Shown piece after piece: positions 63,818 to 64,000 of a stretch of DNA of 64,000 bases. The notes under the pieces are model-generated. The model did no database searches and had not been told where the DNA came from. It saw only the letters and a list, made by a program, of their open reading frames with translations. Location: positions 3,536,501 to 3,600,500 of the forward strand of contig OX438760.1 in the NCBI GenBank assembly GCA_949316235.1, given 5' to 3'. The translations under genes were made by a program, and so were the position numbers. This DNA is from Oegoconia quadripuncta (taxonomy: Eukaryota > Arthropoda > Insecta > Lepidoptera > Autostichidae). The stretch's first letter is position 1. The number at the start of each line of letters is the position of its first letter.

Positions 63818-64000
63818 CATCATCATCCCACTGCAGGGATATATGCCTTCCTTCATATGAGGGAGTATGTGCCATAGTCCATCACGCTCCAATGCGGGTT
63901 GGGGACTTCACATGCCTTTGAATTTTTATTTCTCAGACATGCAGGTTTTCTCACAATGTTTTCCTTCATTGTTCAAGAGCAATCGGATAAATGCATATAA
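63818..64000 (-). repeat. SINE family C (cut by window end)
   Basis: catcatcatcccactgcagg, gcgggttggggacttcacat and gcctttgaatttttatttct. The reverse orientation and head side are outside the window. A short segment at 63610-63660 (gttatgtgatgtctagcatg-gtcagtccttgg) resembles 54728-54760 (gtctggcgcggtcagtcctt), the start of the sequence preceding the minisatellite. Confidence 0.7.

Overview
This window is a stretch of insect nuclear DNA, almost certainly lepidopteran (moth or butterfly). It has spliced genes with GT-AG introns and an AT-rich intergenic background. It also has a very dense load of short tRNA-derived SINEs, fold-back MITEs and CR1/Jockey-type LINE tails. Protein-coding sequence is a small fraction of the 64 kb. 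I see no bacterial operon, CRISPR array or plasmid feature.

Five host genes can be supported. Two paralogous microsomal cytochrome P450s of the CYP3 clan (CYP6/CYP321-like) lie on the minus strand. Each has two exons (5471-6872 plus 3391-3560, and 37620-39006 plus 32172-32368) and a phase-1 intron that splits the Gly codon directly after the haem-ligand Cys motif. Between them, on the plus strand, sit an asteroid-like protein of the FEN1/XPG superfamily (18436-20145) and a membrane-anchored histidine acid phosphatase (25861-27033), both open in a single exon. The right end carries the 3' two-thirds or more of cytoplasmic asparaginyl-tRNA synthetase on the minus strand (53403 to about 63563). 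It has at least eight firm exons and one probable small exon, joins in one continuous frame, and its 5' end lies beyond the window.

The rest is mobile or repetitive DNA. An apparently intact 963-residue endonuclease-reverse transcriptase ORF (33115-36006) sits antisense inside the intron of the second P450, and at least four truncated relatives are scattered through the window. DNA elements include a 767-bp non-autonomous hAT element with a perfect 8-bp target duplication, and two mariner-like copies with about 284-bp terminal inverted repeats and a decayed transposase. Several fold-back families share a TA-CAGGG terminus. There are nested MITEs at 31.4-32.1 kb and 61.1-61.3 kb. Tandem arrays have periods of 33, 51 (each unit carrying a 20-bp palindrome), 56, 48 and 42 bp; the last two lie in introns of the tRNA synthetase gene.

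Functionally, the P450s are predicted ER detoxification or biosynthetic enzymes, the phosphatase a secretory or lysosomal enzyme, and the synthetase a housekeeping gene. Nothing suggests that these genes act in a common pathway. I did not find a convincing novel multi-gene system. The most notable items are the retrotransposon-laden P450 intron, the hairpin and terminal-repeat families with a common terminus, the palindromic satellite, and a GC-rich segment bounded by inverted repeats at 11.6-12.0 kb.
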